Part shown: positions 26,568 through 35,948 of the stretch, in pieces
How positions within the stretch are numbered: position 1 is the first letter of the stretch
Layout of the letters: each line of letters opens with the position of its first letter
NCBI RefSeq assembly: GCF_016918565.1
Contig: NZ_JAFFQD010000007.1
Location: forward strand, 62,001 to 126,000
Source of the DNA: Desulfogranum marinum
GTDB lineage: Bacteria; Desulfobacterota; Desulfobulbia; Desulfobulbales; Desulfobulbaceae
Reading direction: 5' to 3'
DNA: 64,000 nt
Made by a program: the position numbers and the translations under genes
The notes under the pieces: model-generated
Database searches by the model: none
What the model was told of the DNA's origin: nothing
Seen by the model: only the letters and a program-made list of their open reading frames with translations

Positions 26568-28679
26568 ATGCGACGACTAACGCTCATCCTTTTCTTATTC
26601 TATACCACTCTTATTCCCATATCCTCTTGGGCCAAAGTTTTTCCGGCTGAGTTTAATACAGGGCGTAATCAGCTTATAGCCTACATATTAAGCCATCAAC
26701 TGCCGGCCCAACATTTTTCCCACGAGCCTTTTGACGACTCCCTTTCAAGAGCGGCCTTTGATCTGTTTATCAGGCAACTTGATCCCCGCAAACGCTTTCT
26801 TCTCCAATCCGATATTGACCAGCTCAATGCCTTTGCAGACCACATTGATGATGAACTCAAGAGAGGCCGTATAATACTGGCAGACGCAGGGGCGGAACTA
26901 CTCAATGACCGAATTCGTCAGGTACAAAAGTATATTGACCCTCTGATTGAACAGGGGTTTGAATTTTCCCAAGAGGAATTCCTGGAAGGGGATCCCAAAA
27001 AAATAGCTTATGCTCAAGACGCAGAGGCACTTAAGCAACGGTGGCATAAAATCCTCAAGATGCAAATTTTGGGGACTTATTTTGATGAGCTAGACGAACT
27101 CAAGAAAAAAAATCAGGAAAAGCAGATCGACAATAATTCATCACAGTTCAGTGAACGTATAGCTGCTGCAACAGAAAAAGTGCGCAAACGGGTTCACCGC
27201 TCATTGGACCGATTACTCAAACAAACCCGTCAGGACCATTACAACAGATACTTTGACACTGTGGCCCGGGCGTTTGATCCACATACGACATACATGCCAC
27301 CAACATCCAAGGAAGACTTCAATATTCACATGAGCGGCTCTCTGGAAGGCATCGGCGCCCTGCTCCGGGAAGAAGACGGCATGATAAAAGTTGTCCGAAT
27401 TATCCCCGGAAGTGCTGCCGAGCGACAAGGTCAGCTTGAAGGAGAAGATATCATTCTTGCTGTTTCTGAGACGAATGGGGAACCAGTTGAAATTACCGAC
27501 ATGCGCATCAGGGATGCGGTGAGCTACATCCGTGGCCCAAAAGGTACGGAAGTAAAACTGACCGTTCAAAAGCCCGATGGAGCCAGGATGGTTATTCCCA
27601 TCACCAGGGATGTTGTTCAGATCGAGGAGACCTACGTTAAATCAACTACCCTTAAAACTAACGAAAATAAAAAAATTGGGTATCTTCGTATCCCAAGTTT
27701 TTACCGGGATTTTGCAGCCAATGGAAATGGTGAGAACGGACGAAACGCAACAGCTGATACAGAAAAAGAACTCACCAAGCTTATGCAGGAAAACATCCAG
27801 GGTCTCATTCTTGATCTCCGCAACAACGGCGGAGGAGCTCTTTCTGATGCAGTACTCATATCAGGCCTTTTTCTCCCTGGCGGGCCGGTAGTGCAGGTAA
27901 AGAATTCACAGGGAATGATCAGGGTTCTGGAGGATGAAGACCCGCGCGTTACGTATTCCGGTCCTTTGATTGTACTTGTTAATCAGTTCAGTGCTTCAGC
28001 TTCCGAGATTCTCGCTGCCGCTCTCCAGGATTATGGAAGGGCTTTGGTCATAGGTGGCAAACATACCCATGGTAAAGGTACAGTGCAGGCATTGCTGGAC
28101 ATGAATAGAAACCTGCCACTTCTCCAACTCAAAAAATACGAAGACCTGGGCGCACTCAAGTTAACAATTCAAAAATTTTATCGTATAAACGGTGGTTCCA
28201 CTCAATTCAAAGGGGTTGAGCCGGACCTGGTCGTTCCTTCTCTATTGGACAACCTAGAGAGCGGTGAACAGTATATGGAAAACTCTCTACCCTGGGACCA
28301 GGTGGAAAATGTTGGTTTCGACACCTGGCAGGGACCAAGATTTGACATAACAGCTGCTAAAGAGCAGGGCCGCCAATGGATCAAAACCAACAAACAATTT
28401 CAACAGATAAAAGAAGAAGCTGAACGAACCAAAAAACGTATGGAAAAAACCCAACTCGCCATTGACCTGGAAGGAATGAAACAGGAAAGGGAGGAGGTGG
28501 CCATGGCGCGTGAAAAAGCGAAAAAAGCCGGTTTGCTCAACGAAGAAACAGACGACGAAAATCATAAAAAGGAAATCCCGCTTGGCAAAGAACTCGAAGA
28601 TGACCCTTTTGTGCAGGTCTCTCTTTTTCTACTGGGAGATAAAGGCGGCACAAACCAGGTCATAACTCAGATCCAATGA
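26568..28679 (+). CDS. prc: Tail-specific (S41) periplasmic protease
   Basis: 703-aa Prc/Tsp-type protease that degrades periplasmic proteins by recognising C-termini. The signal peptide is residues 1-22 (LILFLFYTTLIPISSWA). The start ATG 26568 has AGAGGA upstream. An N-terminal helical domain is followed by a PDZ domain (SLEGIGALLREEDGMIKV through IRGPKGTEV), the S41 catalytic domain with Ser in NQFSASASEIL and Lys in HGKGTVQ, and the C-terminal extension usual for the long Tsp form with a charged coiled coil near the end. Single gene, with element DNA upstream. Confidence 0.9.
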   Translation: MRRLTLILFLFYTTLIPISSWAKVFPAEFNTGRNQLIAYILSHQLPAQHFSHEPFDDSLSRAAFDLFIRQLDPRKRFLLQSDIDQLNAFADHIDDELKRGRIILADAGAELLNDRIRQVQKYIDPLIEQGFEFSQEEFLEGDPKKIAYAQDAEALKQRWHKILKMQILGTYFDELDELKKKNQEKQIDNNSSQFSERIAAATEKVRKRVHRSLDRLLKQTRQDHYNRYFDTVARAFDPHTTYMPPTSKEDFNIHMSGSLEGIGALLREEDGMIKVVRIIPGSAAERQGQLEGEDIILAVSETNGEPVEITDMRIRDAVSYIRGPKGTEVKLTVQKPDGARMVIPITRDVVQIEETYVKSTTLKTNENKKIGYLRIPSFYRDFAANGNGENGRNATADTEKELTKLMQENIQGLILDLRNNGGGALSDAVLISGLFLPGGPVVQVKNSQGMIRVLEDEDPRVTYSGPLIVLVNQFSASASEILAAALQDYGRALVIGGKHTHGKGTVQALLDMNRNLPLLQLKKYEDLGALKLTIQKFYRINGGSTQFKGVEPDLVVPSLLDNLESGEQYMENSLPWDQVENVGFDTWQGPRFDITAAKEQGRQWIKTNKQFQQIKEEAERTKKRMEKTQLAIDLEGMKQEREEVAMAREKAKKAGLLNEETDDENHKKEIPLGKELEDDPFVQVSLFLLGDKGGTNQVITQIQ

Positions 28680-28696
28680 TTTTTACCTTGAAATCG

Positions 28697-28781
28697 CCTG
28701 ATAATCATGATAGAGCATGTCCTGCATGAATCATCATTCATTTTTCTGCGCAAAGTTTATGCTCTAGAGTGAGTTATCAGG
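28697..28781. promoter_or_regulatory. Nested inverted repeats upstream of the dsr-linked gene
   Basis: The outer arms are CCTGATAA (28697-28704) and TTATCAGG (28774-28781). The inner arms are TAGAGCAT (28711-28718) and ATGCTCTA (28759-28766). It lies 115-200 bp before the RsbRD-like gene and lacks a T run. It could be a structured leader or a pair of regulator sites. No family was recognised. Confidence 0.35.
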
Positions 28782-28895
28782 TTGATAACAAAGGCCCGCT
28801 TCCAGACAGCTCCATAATCGCCTCACAAATTGCATTGACTTTTCGCTAATTTCCTGTTGCTTCTTTGCCAGGACTCACGCTTTTTAGCTAAAACG

Positions 28896-29426
28896 ATGGA
28901 ATTAAAAGAGGCCCTCGAAGGTCACAAAAAAGAAATAGTATCACTGTGGATTGAAAGAACCCTTAATAGCTACAAATCCCCAGGTTTTTTCAAAAAAGAA
29001 AGTGATTCTTTTGCCAATCCGGTTGGTGTGAATATCAAGGATGCCTTGAGTACAATTTTTGATTTACTCTTAGCAAATGCAGAGCATCCTGATTACGCCG
29101 ACCCTCTTGACCGGATAATCAGAATTCGCGCAGTACAAACATTTACTCCTGCCCAGGCAGTAGCACCTTTATTAGAACTCAAATGGGTTATTAAACAGGT
29201 GTTTTCTACCAAAAAAGATGCTGAGCCACTGCTGAGTGAGCTTGACACTCTGGATTGCGATGTTGACCGCATAGCCCTTATGGGATTCAATCTATACATG
29301 GAGTGCCGGGAACAAATTTATCGTTGCCGGATTAATGAGATTAAAAGCGGAAGCCACGTCATTACCGACTCAGGCTGTCCTTCCAAATTGTTGCAGGATA
29401 AACCGACAACATTGGAAAGCAATTAA
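28896..29426 (+). CDS. RsbRD N-terminal domain protein upstream of dsrM
   Basis: 176-aa all-helical protein resembling the N-terminal domain of RsbR-type co-antagonists: ALEGHKKEIVSLWIERTLNSYK at the start and LELKWVIKQVF in the middle. It has no STAS domain. The start at ATG 28896 is a guess, since no strong Shine-Dalgarno is visible. It sits directly before dsrMKJOP with a 123-bp gap and the same orientation, an arrangement I recall from other sulfate-reducing Desulfobacterota. A regulatory or sensor role in sulfite reduction is inference from position only. Confidence 0.65.
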   Translation: MELKEALEGHKKEIVSLWIERTLNSYKSPGFFKKESDSFANPVGVNIKDALSTIFDLLLANAEHPDYADPLDRIIRIRAVQTFTPAQAVAPLLELKWVIKQVFSTKKDAEPLLSELDTLDCDVDRIALMGFNLYMECREQIYRCRINEIKSGSHVITDSGCPSKLLQDKPTTLESN

Positions 29427-29549
29427 AGTATTACACCTTACTAGTGTGACCTGCCAGATGGCCACAGCGATGTCACCTGTGACCGTTCAGTCTGGCTTTC
29501 GTAATAACTTATTTAAGTTATTTTAACTTGAAATGCGAAGGAGTGATCG

Positions 29550-30590
29550 ATGAAGTACGCCTTCCCGTTCGCGGCAGTAGTTGCCTTGGTGCTGATAGCG
29601 CTCATTGGTGTACAGATACCAGGAATGCAATACTTTTTCGGTGTTGTAATCCCCTATCTGGCCATGGCGCTGTTCCTCGGAGGATTTTGTTACAGGATAT
29701 TCTACTGGGCAAAATCACCTGTTCCCTTTAAAATTCCAACTACCTGCGGCCAGGGATACTCCCTGCCCTGGATCAAGCAGGATAAGCTGGAAGCGCCCAA
29801 CAACACCTCTCAGGTGGTGGCAAGGATGTTTCTGGAAATTTTCCTTTTCCGCTCCTTGTGGCGTAACACAAAAGCCACTGTGTATGATGGGCCGAAGCTG
29901 ACCTATGAATCAAGCAAGTGGTTATGGCTCTTCGGTATCCTCTTCCACTATAGCTTTTTGGTGGTTGTTATTCGCCATATGCGAATGTTTATGGAGCCAG
30001 TTCCTTTCCTCGTATCATTTGTGGAAGTTGGGGATTCCTTGTTACAGATTGGCGCACCAACCATGTACATGACAGACGTTACATTGGTACTGGGCCTCCT
30101 CTTTCTGTTTGGCAGACGATTGGTCAATCCGCATGTCCGCTACATCTCACTGGCTAACGATTACTTCCCTCTTTTTCTGCTTCTCGGGGTTGCTACCACC
30201 GGTATCATGATGCGCTTCTTTTTACGCACCGATGTAGACATCAATGCCATTAAAGAGCTGGCAGTGGGTCTGGTTACCTTTCAACCAACCATTACAGCAA
30301 AAATCAGCGCGATTTTTTATGCACACCTCTTTCTGGTATGTGCACTGCTCGCCTACTTTCCATTTAGCAAACTGATGCATATGGGTGGTGTTTTCATGAG
30401 CCCTACCAGGAACATGGCAAACGATTCTCGCATGGTCCGTCACATTAATCCTTGGAATCCTGACATCAAGCCACACTCTTATGCTGGTTATGAAGATGAA
30501 TTCAGGGAAGACATGATCGAACAGGGTATCCCTGTCGAGAAAGGATTACCGCCAAAACCTGAGGCTGAAACCAAGGAAGAGGCCGAGTAA
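29550..30590 (+). CDS. dsrM: DsrM, membrane cytochrome b subunit of the DsrMKJOP complex
   Basis: 346-aa integral membrane protein of the NarI-like diheme cytochrome b family, with about six transmembrane helices and candidate haem histidines (FHYSFLVVVIRHMRMF, FYAHLFLVCALLAY). It passes electrons between the menaquinone pool and DsrK during dissimilatory sulfite reduction. Strong AAGGAG site before ATG 29550. First gene of the operon dsrM-K-J-O-P, complete and in canonical order. The presence of DsrM with DsrK alone or as five genes distinguishes metabolisms; here all five are present. Confidence 0.93.
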   Translation: MKYAFPFAAVVALVLIALIGVQIPGMQYFFGVVIPYLAMALFLGGFCYRIFYWAKSPVPFKIPTTCGQGYSLPWIKQDKLEAPNNTSQVVARMFLEIFLFRSLWRNTKATVYDGPKLTYESSKWLWLFGILFHYSFLVVVIRHMRMFMEPVPFLVSFVEVGDSLLQIGAPTMYMTDVTLVLGLLFLFGRRLVNPHVRYISLANDYFPLFLLLGVATTGIMMRFFLRTDVDINAIKELAVGLVTFQPTITAKISAIFYAHLFLVCALLAYFPFSKLMHMGGVFMSPTRNMANDSRMVRHINPWNPDIKPHSYAGYEDEFREDMIEQGIPVEKGLPPKPEAETKEEAE

Positions 30591-30623
30591 GCTCGACAAA
30601 ACCAAGAGTAAAAGGATAACGCA

Positions 30624-32252
30624 ATGGCAGTAGTAAAGGTAGATAAGTTGGCACGAAGCGTTGCCGAGGGACCCTCTCTGATGACTGGCGCCTTTCCAAC
30701 CAAAGACTGGATGGAAGTGCCGGCGGTTTTTAAACCCGGCAACTACGCTTACCCCACAAAGCCAGAAAAATTAGAATATCTTGACAGTCAGCAGGGTATC
30801 AGCTTACCCAATGCAAGGGACTGGAATCCTGAAGAAGACGACTGGAAACTTCCAGAAAACTGGAAGGACATTATCATCCAGGGAATCGCTGATAGACTGG
30901 ATAAGTTCCGCAGTCTAAAAATTTTCATGGATTGCTGTGTTCGCTGTGGTGCATGTGCAGATAAATGTCACTTTTTTCTGGGAACAGGCGACCCCAAAAA
31001 CATGCCGGTACTGCGGGCAGAATTGCTTCGCTCTGTTTATCGACAGAACTTTACCTTAGCAGGTAAGATTCTTGGTAAACTCGCCGGTGGCCGAGAAATG
31101 ACAGTAGGTATAGTTAAAGAGTGGTTCATGTACGCTTACCAGTGTACTGAATGTCGTCGATGCTCTGTATTTTGCCCATACGGGATTGATACAGCAGAAA
31201 TCACGATGATGTTGCGTGAATTACTGCATCTGCTCGGAATTGGCATCAACTGGGCCATGGAGCCAGTAGCCAACTCCAACAGGACCGGTAACCACATGGG
31301 GCTGACCCCCCAGGCGTTCAAGGGCAATGTGGATTTTCTTTGCGAAGATATCGAGAATCTCACAGGTGTAAAAGTTAACCCCACCTTTAACCGTAAAGGT
31401 GCGGAGGTACTTTTTATTACCCCTTCAGCAGACGTTTTTGCTGAACCGGGTATTTTTACCTGCATGGGATATTTGATTCTCTTTGAAGCCATCGGACTTG
31501 ACTACACGTGGTCGACCTATGCCTCTGAGGGTGGAAACTTTGGTCTGTTTACCAGCAATGAAGTCATGAAAAAATTAAACGCCAAAATGTATGCTGAAGC
31601 TGAGCGTCTTGGTGTTAAGTGGATTCTTGGTGGTGAATGTGGTCACATGTGGCGTGTTGTCCATCAGTATATGGAGACCATGAACGGCCCAGCTGACTTC
31701 TTGGAAATACCGAAGTCACCCATGACCGGTACGGTCTTTGAGAACGCTGCTTCCACCAAGATGGTCCATATTTCAGAATTCACGGCAGACCTTATCAAGC
31801 ATGGCAAACTCAATCTTGATAAAAGCCGTAATGCCCATGTAAAAGCAACTTTCCATGATTCCTGTAACCCTGCCCGGGCGATGGGGCTGCTTGATGAGCC
31901 ACGCTATATCATGGATCATGTGTGTGATTGGGTGGAGATGCCTGAAAATACCATTCGTGAAAAAACGTATTGTTGTGGATCTGGAACTGCTCTCAACACT
32001 GATGAGATCATGGAACTCAGGATGCGTTCAGGACTGCCACGAGCCAATGCCGTCAAATACGTACGTGACAAGCACGATGTCAATACACTTGCCTGTGTTT
32101 GTGCAATTGACAGGGCTACGCTCACCACACTGTGTGATTACTGGGTACCGCCTGTTCAGGTTGCCGGTATTAGCGAACTTGTTGGTAATGCACTGGTATT
32201 GGAAGGTGAACAGCGACAGGAACTCGACGAAGGTCTCAGGACTTTGGTCTAA
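30624..32252 (+). CDS. dsrK: DsrK, HdrD-like iron-sulfur subunit
   Basis: 542-aa cytoplasmic iron-sulfur protein related to the heterodisulfide reductase catalytic subunit. Two [4Fe-4S] motifs are seen: CCVRCGACADKCHFF and CTECRRCSVFCPYG. A CCG-type domain holds the special cluster ligands (FHDSCNPARAMG, YCCGSGTALNTDE). In current models DsrK reduces the DsrC trisulfide formed by DsrAB. dsrAB and dsrC are not in this window. AAAGGA precedes ATG 30624, 33 bp after dsrM. Confidence 0.93.
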   Translation: MAVVKVDKLARSVAEGPSLMTGAFPTKDWMEVPAVFKPGNYAYPTKPEKLEYLDSQQGISLPNARDWNPEEDDWKLPENWKDIIIQGIADRLDKFRSLKIFMDCCVRCGACADKCHFFLGTGDPKNMPVLRAELLRSVYRQNFTLAGKILGKLAGGREMTVGIVKEWFMYAYQCTECRRCSVFCPYGIDTAEITMMLRELLHLLGIGINWAMEPVANSNRTGNHMGLTPQAFKGNVDFLCEDIENLTGVKVNPTFNRKGAEVLFITPSADVFAEPGIFTCMGYLILFEAIGLDYTWSTYASEGGNFGLFTSNEVMKKLNAKMYAEAERLGVKWILGGECGHMWRVVHQYMETMNGPADFLEIPKSPMTGTVFENAASTKMVHISEFTADLIKHGKLNLDKSRNAHVKATFHDSCNPARAMGLLDEPRYIMDHVCDWVEMPENTIREKTYCCGSGTALNTDEIMELRMRSGLPRANAVKYVRDKHDVNTLACVCAIDRATLTTLCDYWVPPVQVAGISELVGNALVLEGEQRQELDEGLRTLV

Positions 32253-32279
32253 CCCCCCGGTTGAAATGGAGGAATAACA

Positions 32280-32651
32280 ATGTACGACAGTGGTAAAATC
32301 ATTCCGGGGCTGATCATTTTCGTCCTGTTTATCACGATCCCCATCTGGTACAACCATGGCGATGCCGGCAATGCACCAAAGCCGGAGTTGCCAAAAGATG
32401 CAAAAAGTTGCGTCCTTTCTGCAGAAGATATGCGCTCCGGCCATATGCAGCTGCTGAATGAATGGCGAGATGAGGTATTGCGAGACGGAGATAGGGGCAC
32501 CATTACTATTGATGGTAAACAATATCAGAAGAGCTTGATGCTGACATGCATGGAGTGTCATACCAGTAAGAAAAAATTCTGTGACACCTGTCATGACTAT
32601 GCTTCTGTTAAGCCATATTGCTGGGACTGCCACATAGCTCCGGTTGAGTGA
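32280..32651 (+). CDS. dsrJ: DsrJ, periplasmic triheme cytochrome c
   Basis: 123-aa protein. An uncleaved N-terminal membrane anchor (residues 7-24, IIPGLIIFVLFITIPIWY) is followed by a soluble part with exactly three CxxCH haem sites: CMECH, CDTCH and CWDCH near the C-terminus. Family knowledge: DsrJ carries three haems with unusual ligation and faces the periplasm. It has a GGAGG site and lies 27 bp after dsrK. Confidence 0.93.
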   Translation: MYDSGKIIPGLIIFVLFITIPIWYNHGDAGNAPKPELPKDAKSCVLSAEDMRSGHMQLLNEWRDEVLRDGDRGTITIDGKQYQKSLMLTCMECHTSKKKFCDTCHDYASVKPYCWDCHIAPVE

Positions 32652-32674
32652 ACGGCAAAGGAGGAGATATACTG

Positions 32675-33502
32675 ATGGATAAAAAAAGAAGAGATTTCCT
32701 CAAGGTTGCCGGGATTTCAACACTGGCAGGCCTTGGTGGAACAGCGGTTGTCGATAAAATTGTTGCAGGTGCAAGCCCGGCAGTTGCCAACGCTTCTACT
32801 GCTGCACATGCAGAAAAAGACACGGCACATGCCAAAGCACCAGTTGCTGCAACCGGCAAACGATACGGGATGGTCATAGATGTCCGTAAGTTCCAAAATG
32901 ATCCTTCACTGGGTGAAAAAGCTGAAAGAGCCTGTATAGAGGCTCATAACATCCCAGAATTTCCAGAGAAGAAGGATGAAATCAAATGGATCTGGATGAC
33001 CAATTATGAGAACTGTTTTCCTGAAAAGAGCCAATTGTACAAGGACGAGACCACCGAGTCACACCAGGTGCCGGTCTTCTGTAACCATTGTGATGACCCA
33101 CCATGCGTAAGGGCTTGTCCGACCAAGGCTACTTTCAAAAACAAAGATGGTGTGGTCATCATGGACTTTCACCGTTGCATTGGCTGTCGATTCTGTATGG
33201 CTGCTTGTCCCTACGGCATGAGAAGTTTTAATTGGCGTAACCCAAGACCTTTTATCAAAGAAACTAATAAGCAATTTCCTACCCGTATGCGCGGTGTGGT
33301 TGAAAAATGCAACTTTTGCGCCGAAAGAATCGGTGTAGGAGAACAGCCAGCCTGTGTTGAAGCCTGTGGTGAAAGTAAGGCCATGGTGTTTGGTGATCTG
33401 AACGATCCGCATTCAGAGGTAAGGAAAATACTGAAGGAGAACTATACCATTCAGCGAAAACCCTCGCTGGGTACCCATCCATCCGTCTTTTACATAGTAT
33501 GA
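32675..33502 (+). CDS. dsrO: DsrO, periplasmic ferredoxin-like iron-sulfur protein
   Basis: 275-aa protein. ATG 32675 is chosen because it follows AGGAGG and begins a twin-arginine signal (MDKKRRDFLKVAGIS). The longer frame from 32648 would place the signal internally and overlap dsrJ. Multiple cysteine clusters for [4Fe-4S] centres are visible: CNHCDDPPCVRACP, CIGCRFCMAACPYG, and CNFCAERIGVGEQPACVEACG. With DsrJ and DsrP it forms the periplasmic/quinone module of the complex. Confidence 0.93.
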   Translation: MDKKRRDFLKVAGISTLAGLGGTAVVDKIVAGASPAVANASTAAHAEKDTAHAKAPVAATGKRYGMVIDVRKFQNDPSLGEKAERACIEAHNIPEFPEKKDEIKWIWMTNYENCFPEKSQLYKDETTESHQVPVFCNHCDDPPCVRACPTKATFKNKDGVVIMDFHRCIGCRFCMAACPYGMRSFNWRNPRPFIKETNKQFPTRMRGVVEKCNFCAERIGVGEQPACVEACGESKAMVFGDLNDPHSEVRKILKENYTIQRKPSLGTHPSVFYIV

Positions 33503-33509
33503 GGTTGCC

Positions 33510-34682
33510 ATGTTTGAAAAAGCACTAAAAGGAAACAATTACTACTGGATGTGGCTTGCCTTCCTCGGGTTTTTTATTGGTATTGCCGTCATCTGCTACC
33601 TGCGACAGTATTTTTACGGTCTTGGCCTTACCGGCATGAGCCGTGATGTCTCATGGGGACTTTATATTTCGCAGTTCACCTTCCTGGTTGGTGTTGCCGC
33701 CGGGGGTGTTATGCTTGTATTGCCGTATTATATTCATAACTACAAGGTATTTGGAAGAATCACTATTCTTGGAGAGTTCCTTGCAATAGCATCCTTGCTG
33801 ATGTGCCTTATGTTTATTATGGCTGACCTTGGCCAGCCTTTGCGCGGATTGAATGTCCTCTTGTACCCCACGCCTAACTCCATGCTTTTTTGGGATATGT
33901 GCGTGCTCTGGGGATACCTGATCCTCAATGCACTTTGTGGCTGGGTGATCTTGACCGCAGAACGTAAACAGGTAAAACCACCAAAGTGGATTTATTTCTT
34001 TGTCTACCTGTCTATCCCTTTTGCTATCTCGATCCACACGGTTACAGCGATGCTGTACTGTGGTCTTCCAGGAAGGCATTTCTGGCTTTCAGCCATTATT
34101 GCACCTCGCTTCCTGGCATCAGCATTTGCTGCAGGACCAGCACTGATTGTAGTACTGGCCCTAATATTGAAGCGTGTGGCCAATTTTGATGCCGGCAAAG
34201 AAGCTATTAACAAAATGGTGACTATCATCATTTATGCAGCGCTAGCCAACATGTTCTTTGTCGGCCTTGAATTTTTTGTCGGCTTTTATTCCAATATTCC
34301 TGGTCACAAACATACACTGACTTACCTGTTCTTCGGTCTTGAACATCATGGTCATGTATATAACAATTTAGTTCCGTACATGTGGGCGTTTGTTGCCTTG
34401 TTCCTGCTTGGGATCGGACTCATCAGCCATCCATATACACGCAAGCAAAGTGAGCTCTGGCTTGGCGTTGGCTGTGCCTCTATCTTCTTTTCTTTCTGGC
34501 TTGATAAAGGTATTGGATTCGTACTGGGTGGCTTTGTACCAACCCCACTGGAAGAAATTGTTGAGTATTATCCGACTGCCAATGAGCTGTTCATTACCAT
34601 CGGTATATGGGCAACAGGATTTTTCATCTTGACGGTCCTGTATAAAATCGCCATTGGCGTAGAGCATGAAATAGAAGCTTGA
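33510..34682 (+). CDS. dsrP: DsrP, NrfD/PsrC-family membrane quinone subunit
   Basis: 390-aa polytopic protein, about ten transmembrane helices, of the NrfD/PsrC family that exchanges electrons with menaquinone. It begins 7 bp after dsrO with GAGG upstream. Typical segments are SWGLYISQFTFLVGVAAGGVML near residue 50 and GLPGRHFWLSAIIAPRFLASAF in the middle. Last gene of dsrMKJOP, followed by a strong terminator. Confidence 0.93.
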   Translation: MFEKALKGNNYYWMWLAFLGFFIGIAVICYLRQYFYGLGLTGMSRDVSWGLYISQFTFLVGVAAGGVMLVLPYYIHNYKVFGRITILGEFLAIASLLMCLMFIMADLGQPLRGLNVLLYPTPNSMLFWDMCVLWGYLILNALCGWVILTAERKQVKPPKWIYFFVYLSIPFAISIHTVTAMLYCGLPGRHFWLSAIIAPRFLASAFAAGPALIVVLALILKRVANFDAGKEAINKMVTIIIYAALANMFFVGLEFFVGFYSNIPGHKHTLTYLFFGLEHHGHVYNNLVPYMWAFVALFLLGIGLISHPYTRKQSELWLGVGCASIFFSFWLDKGIGFVLGGFVPTPLEEIVEYYPTANELFITIGIWATGFFILTVLYKIAIGVEHEIEA

Positions 34683-34711
34683 TTCGCCTGATTTCTGTTT
34701 CATTTCTAGTT

Positions 34712-34751
34712 AAAAAAGCCCTTGGCTCGTAAAGAGCCAGGGGCTTTTTTT
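34712..34751 (+). terminator. Rho-independent terminator of the dsr operon
   Basis: A 17-bp stem, AAAAAAGCCCTTGGCTC (34712-34728) with GAGCCAGGGGCTTTTTT (34734-34750), contains one G-T wobble and a 5-nt loop and continues into T. The A/T symmetry would let it act in both directions. Confidence 0.92.
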
Positions 34752-35003
34752 ATTCAACAACAATTCCCTCATTTCATCTGTACCAGGCTCTGAGTTACCG
34801 TCCACCAGGTCGCTACTGTTTAACCCCAATGCCCTGTTTTTTGCCATCAACCCTATTAACGTAATCCTCTTTGGTGATTGCACACCAATGGTAGCCATCG
34901 AAATCAGCGTGAATGTACTGTTCTTATCCTTCAACGTACTTGGATTCCTGACAAAAACAGGGTCTCGACGAGTGATTTCAGCTCTCCTAAAACGGCCTAC
35001 CTT
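34752..35003. other. Intergenic region with a coding-like remnant
   Basis: No intact gene. Read leftward, about 34820-34930 encodes a stretch such as YIHADFDGYHWCAITKEDY ending at a stop, with another stop just upstream. This looks like a decayed small gene rather than random DNA. No family assigned. Confidence 0.3.
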
Positions 35004-35789
35004 TTAGCGGGCCATTATTTCAATATACTGCTGCCACCAATACATTATTTGCGGTTTAAAAAATAGATATGATAATCCACCAAGAGAGAGAAAAGGGCCA
35101 AAGGGTATCTTAAGCCGTGTACTTTCTTTCTTACTGATCATCGTTGCAATGCCTACGATGCTTCCTGTCAGTGAGCTGAAAAAAACTACATAGAGCAAAG
35201 ATGGCCAGCCAAGAAACGCCCCGATCATTGCCAATAGCTTGATATCCCCGCCGCCCATACCATCCCTGCGGGTGATGGCATAATAACAAAAAGCGATAAG
35301 ATAAAGTACCCCGCCACCAGCAAGAATGCCGATAATTGACTCCTGCCAGGTAAGGTACGTACAAAAAAATGAACCAACACCACCAGCAACAATACCTGGA
35401 AGACTGATCACATCAGGAATAATTTGGTGATGAATGTCGATAAATATGATAACCAATAGACAAGCAATAAAGAAAAAATAATACAAAAAATCAAAACTCA
35501 GTGCAAATCGTACGTACAGAGCTGCCGACAATAAAGCCATGCAGACTTCCACCACCGGATATTGTAATGATATGGACGTTTTGCAACTCCTGCACTTCCC
35601 CCTGATTAAACAATAACTAATAATTGGAATATTATCATACCACCTGAGAGCTGTTTTACAGACTGGGCAGTGTGAACCGGGGAAAACGATGGAGGCTCCC
35701 TCTTCAGGTAAACGAAGGATCACCACATTGAGAAAAGAGCCGACGACAGCTCCAAATAGTATGACTACGAACATGACTACAAACTCCAT
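35004..35789 (-). CDS. pilD: Prepilin peptidase / N-methyltransferase
   Basis: 261-aa polytopic membrane aspartyl protease that cleaves and N-methylates type IV prepilins and type II secretion pseudopilins. Begins at ATG 35789 (MEFVVMFVVILFGAVVGSFLNVVILRLP). The N-terminal cytoplasmic domain has the two zinc-binding CxxC pairs (HCPVCKTA, KCRSCKTS). Catalytic aspartates are expected in IDIHHQIIPD and in GMGGGDIKLLAMIGAFLG, the hallmark A24 motif. It is divergent from pyrK. No pilin genes are nearby. Confidence 0.92.
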   Translation of the reverse strand: MEFVVMFVVILFGAVVGSFLNVVILRLPEEGASIVFPGSHCPVCKTALRWYDNIPIISYCLIRGKCRSCKTSISLQYPVVEVCMALLSAALYVRFALSFDFLYYFFFIACLLVIIFIDIHHQIIPDVISLPGIVAGGVGSFFCTYLTWQESIIGILAGGGVLYLIAFCYYAITRRDGMGGGDIKLLAMIGAFLGWPSLLYVVFFSSLTGSIVGIATMISKKESTRLKIPFGPFLSLGGLSYLFFKPQIMYWWQQYIEIMAR

Positions 35790-35948
35790 TAAACACACCC
35801 CCATATTTGTCGCATAAACTGCAATCGCTCACAGAAAACTTTATTACTGAAATACCATTACTTACTTGGCATTGTATCCCTATTGGTGGTTGCCATGGAA
35901 GGTAAAAAAATCTATTTTTATTAATCCGTACAATCCTACTTCTGCATA

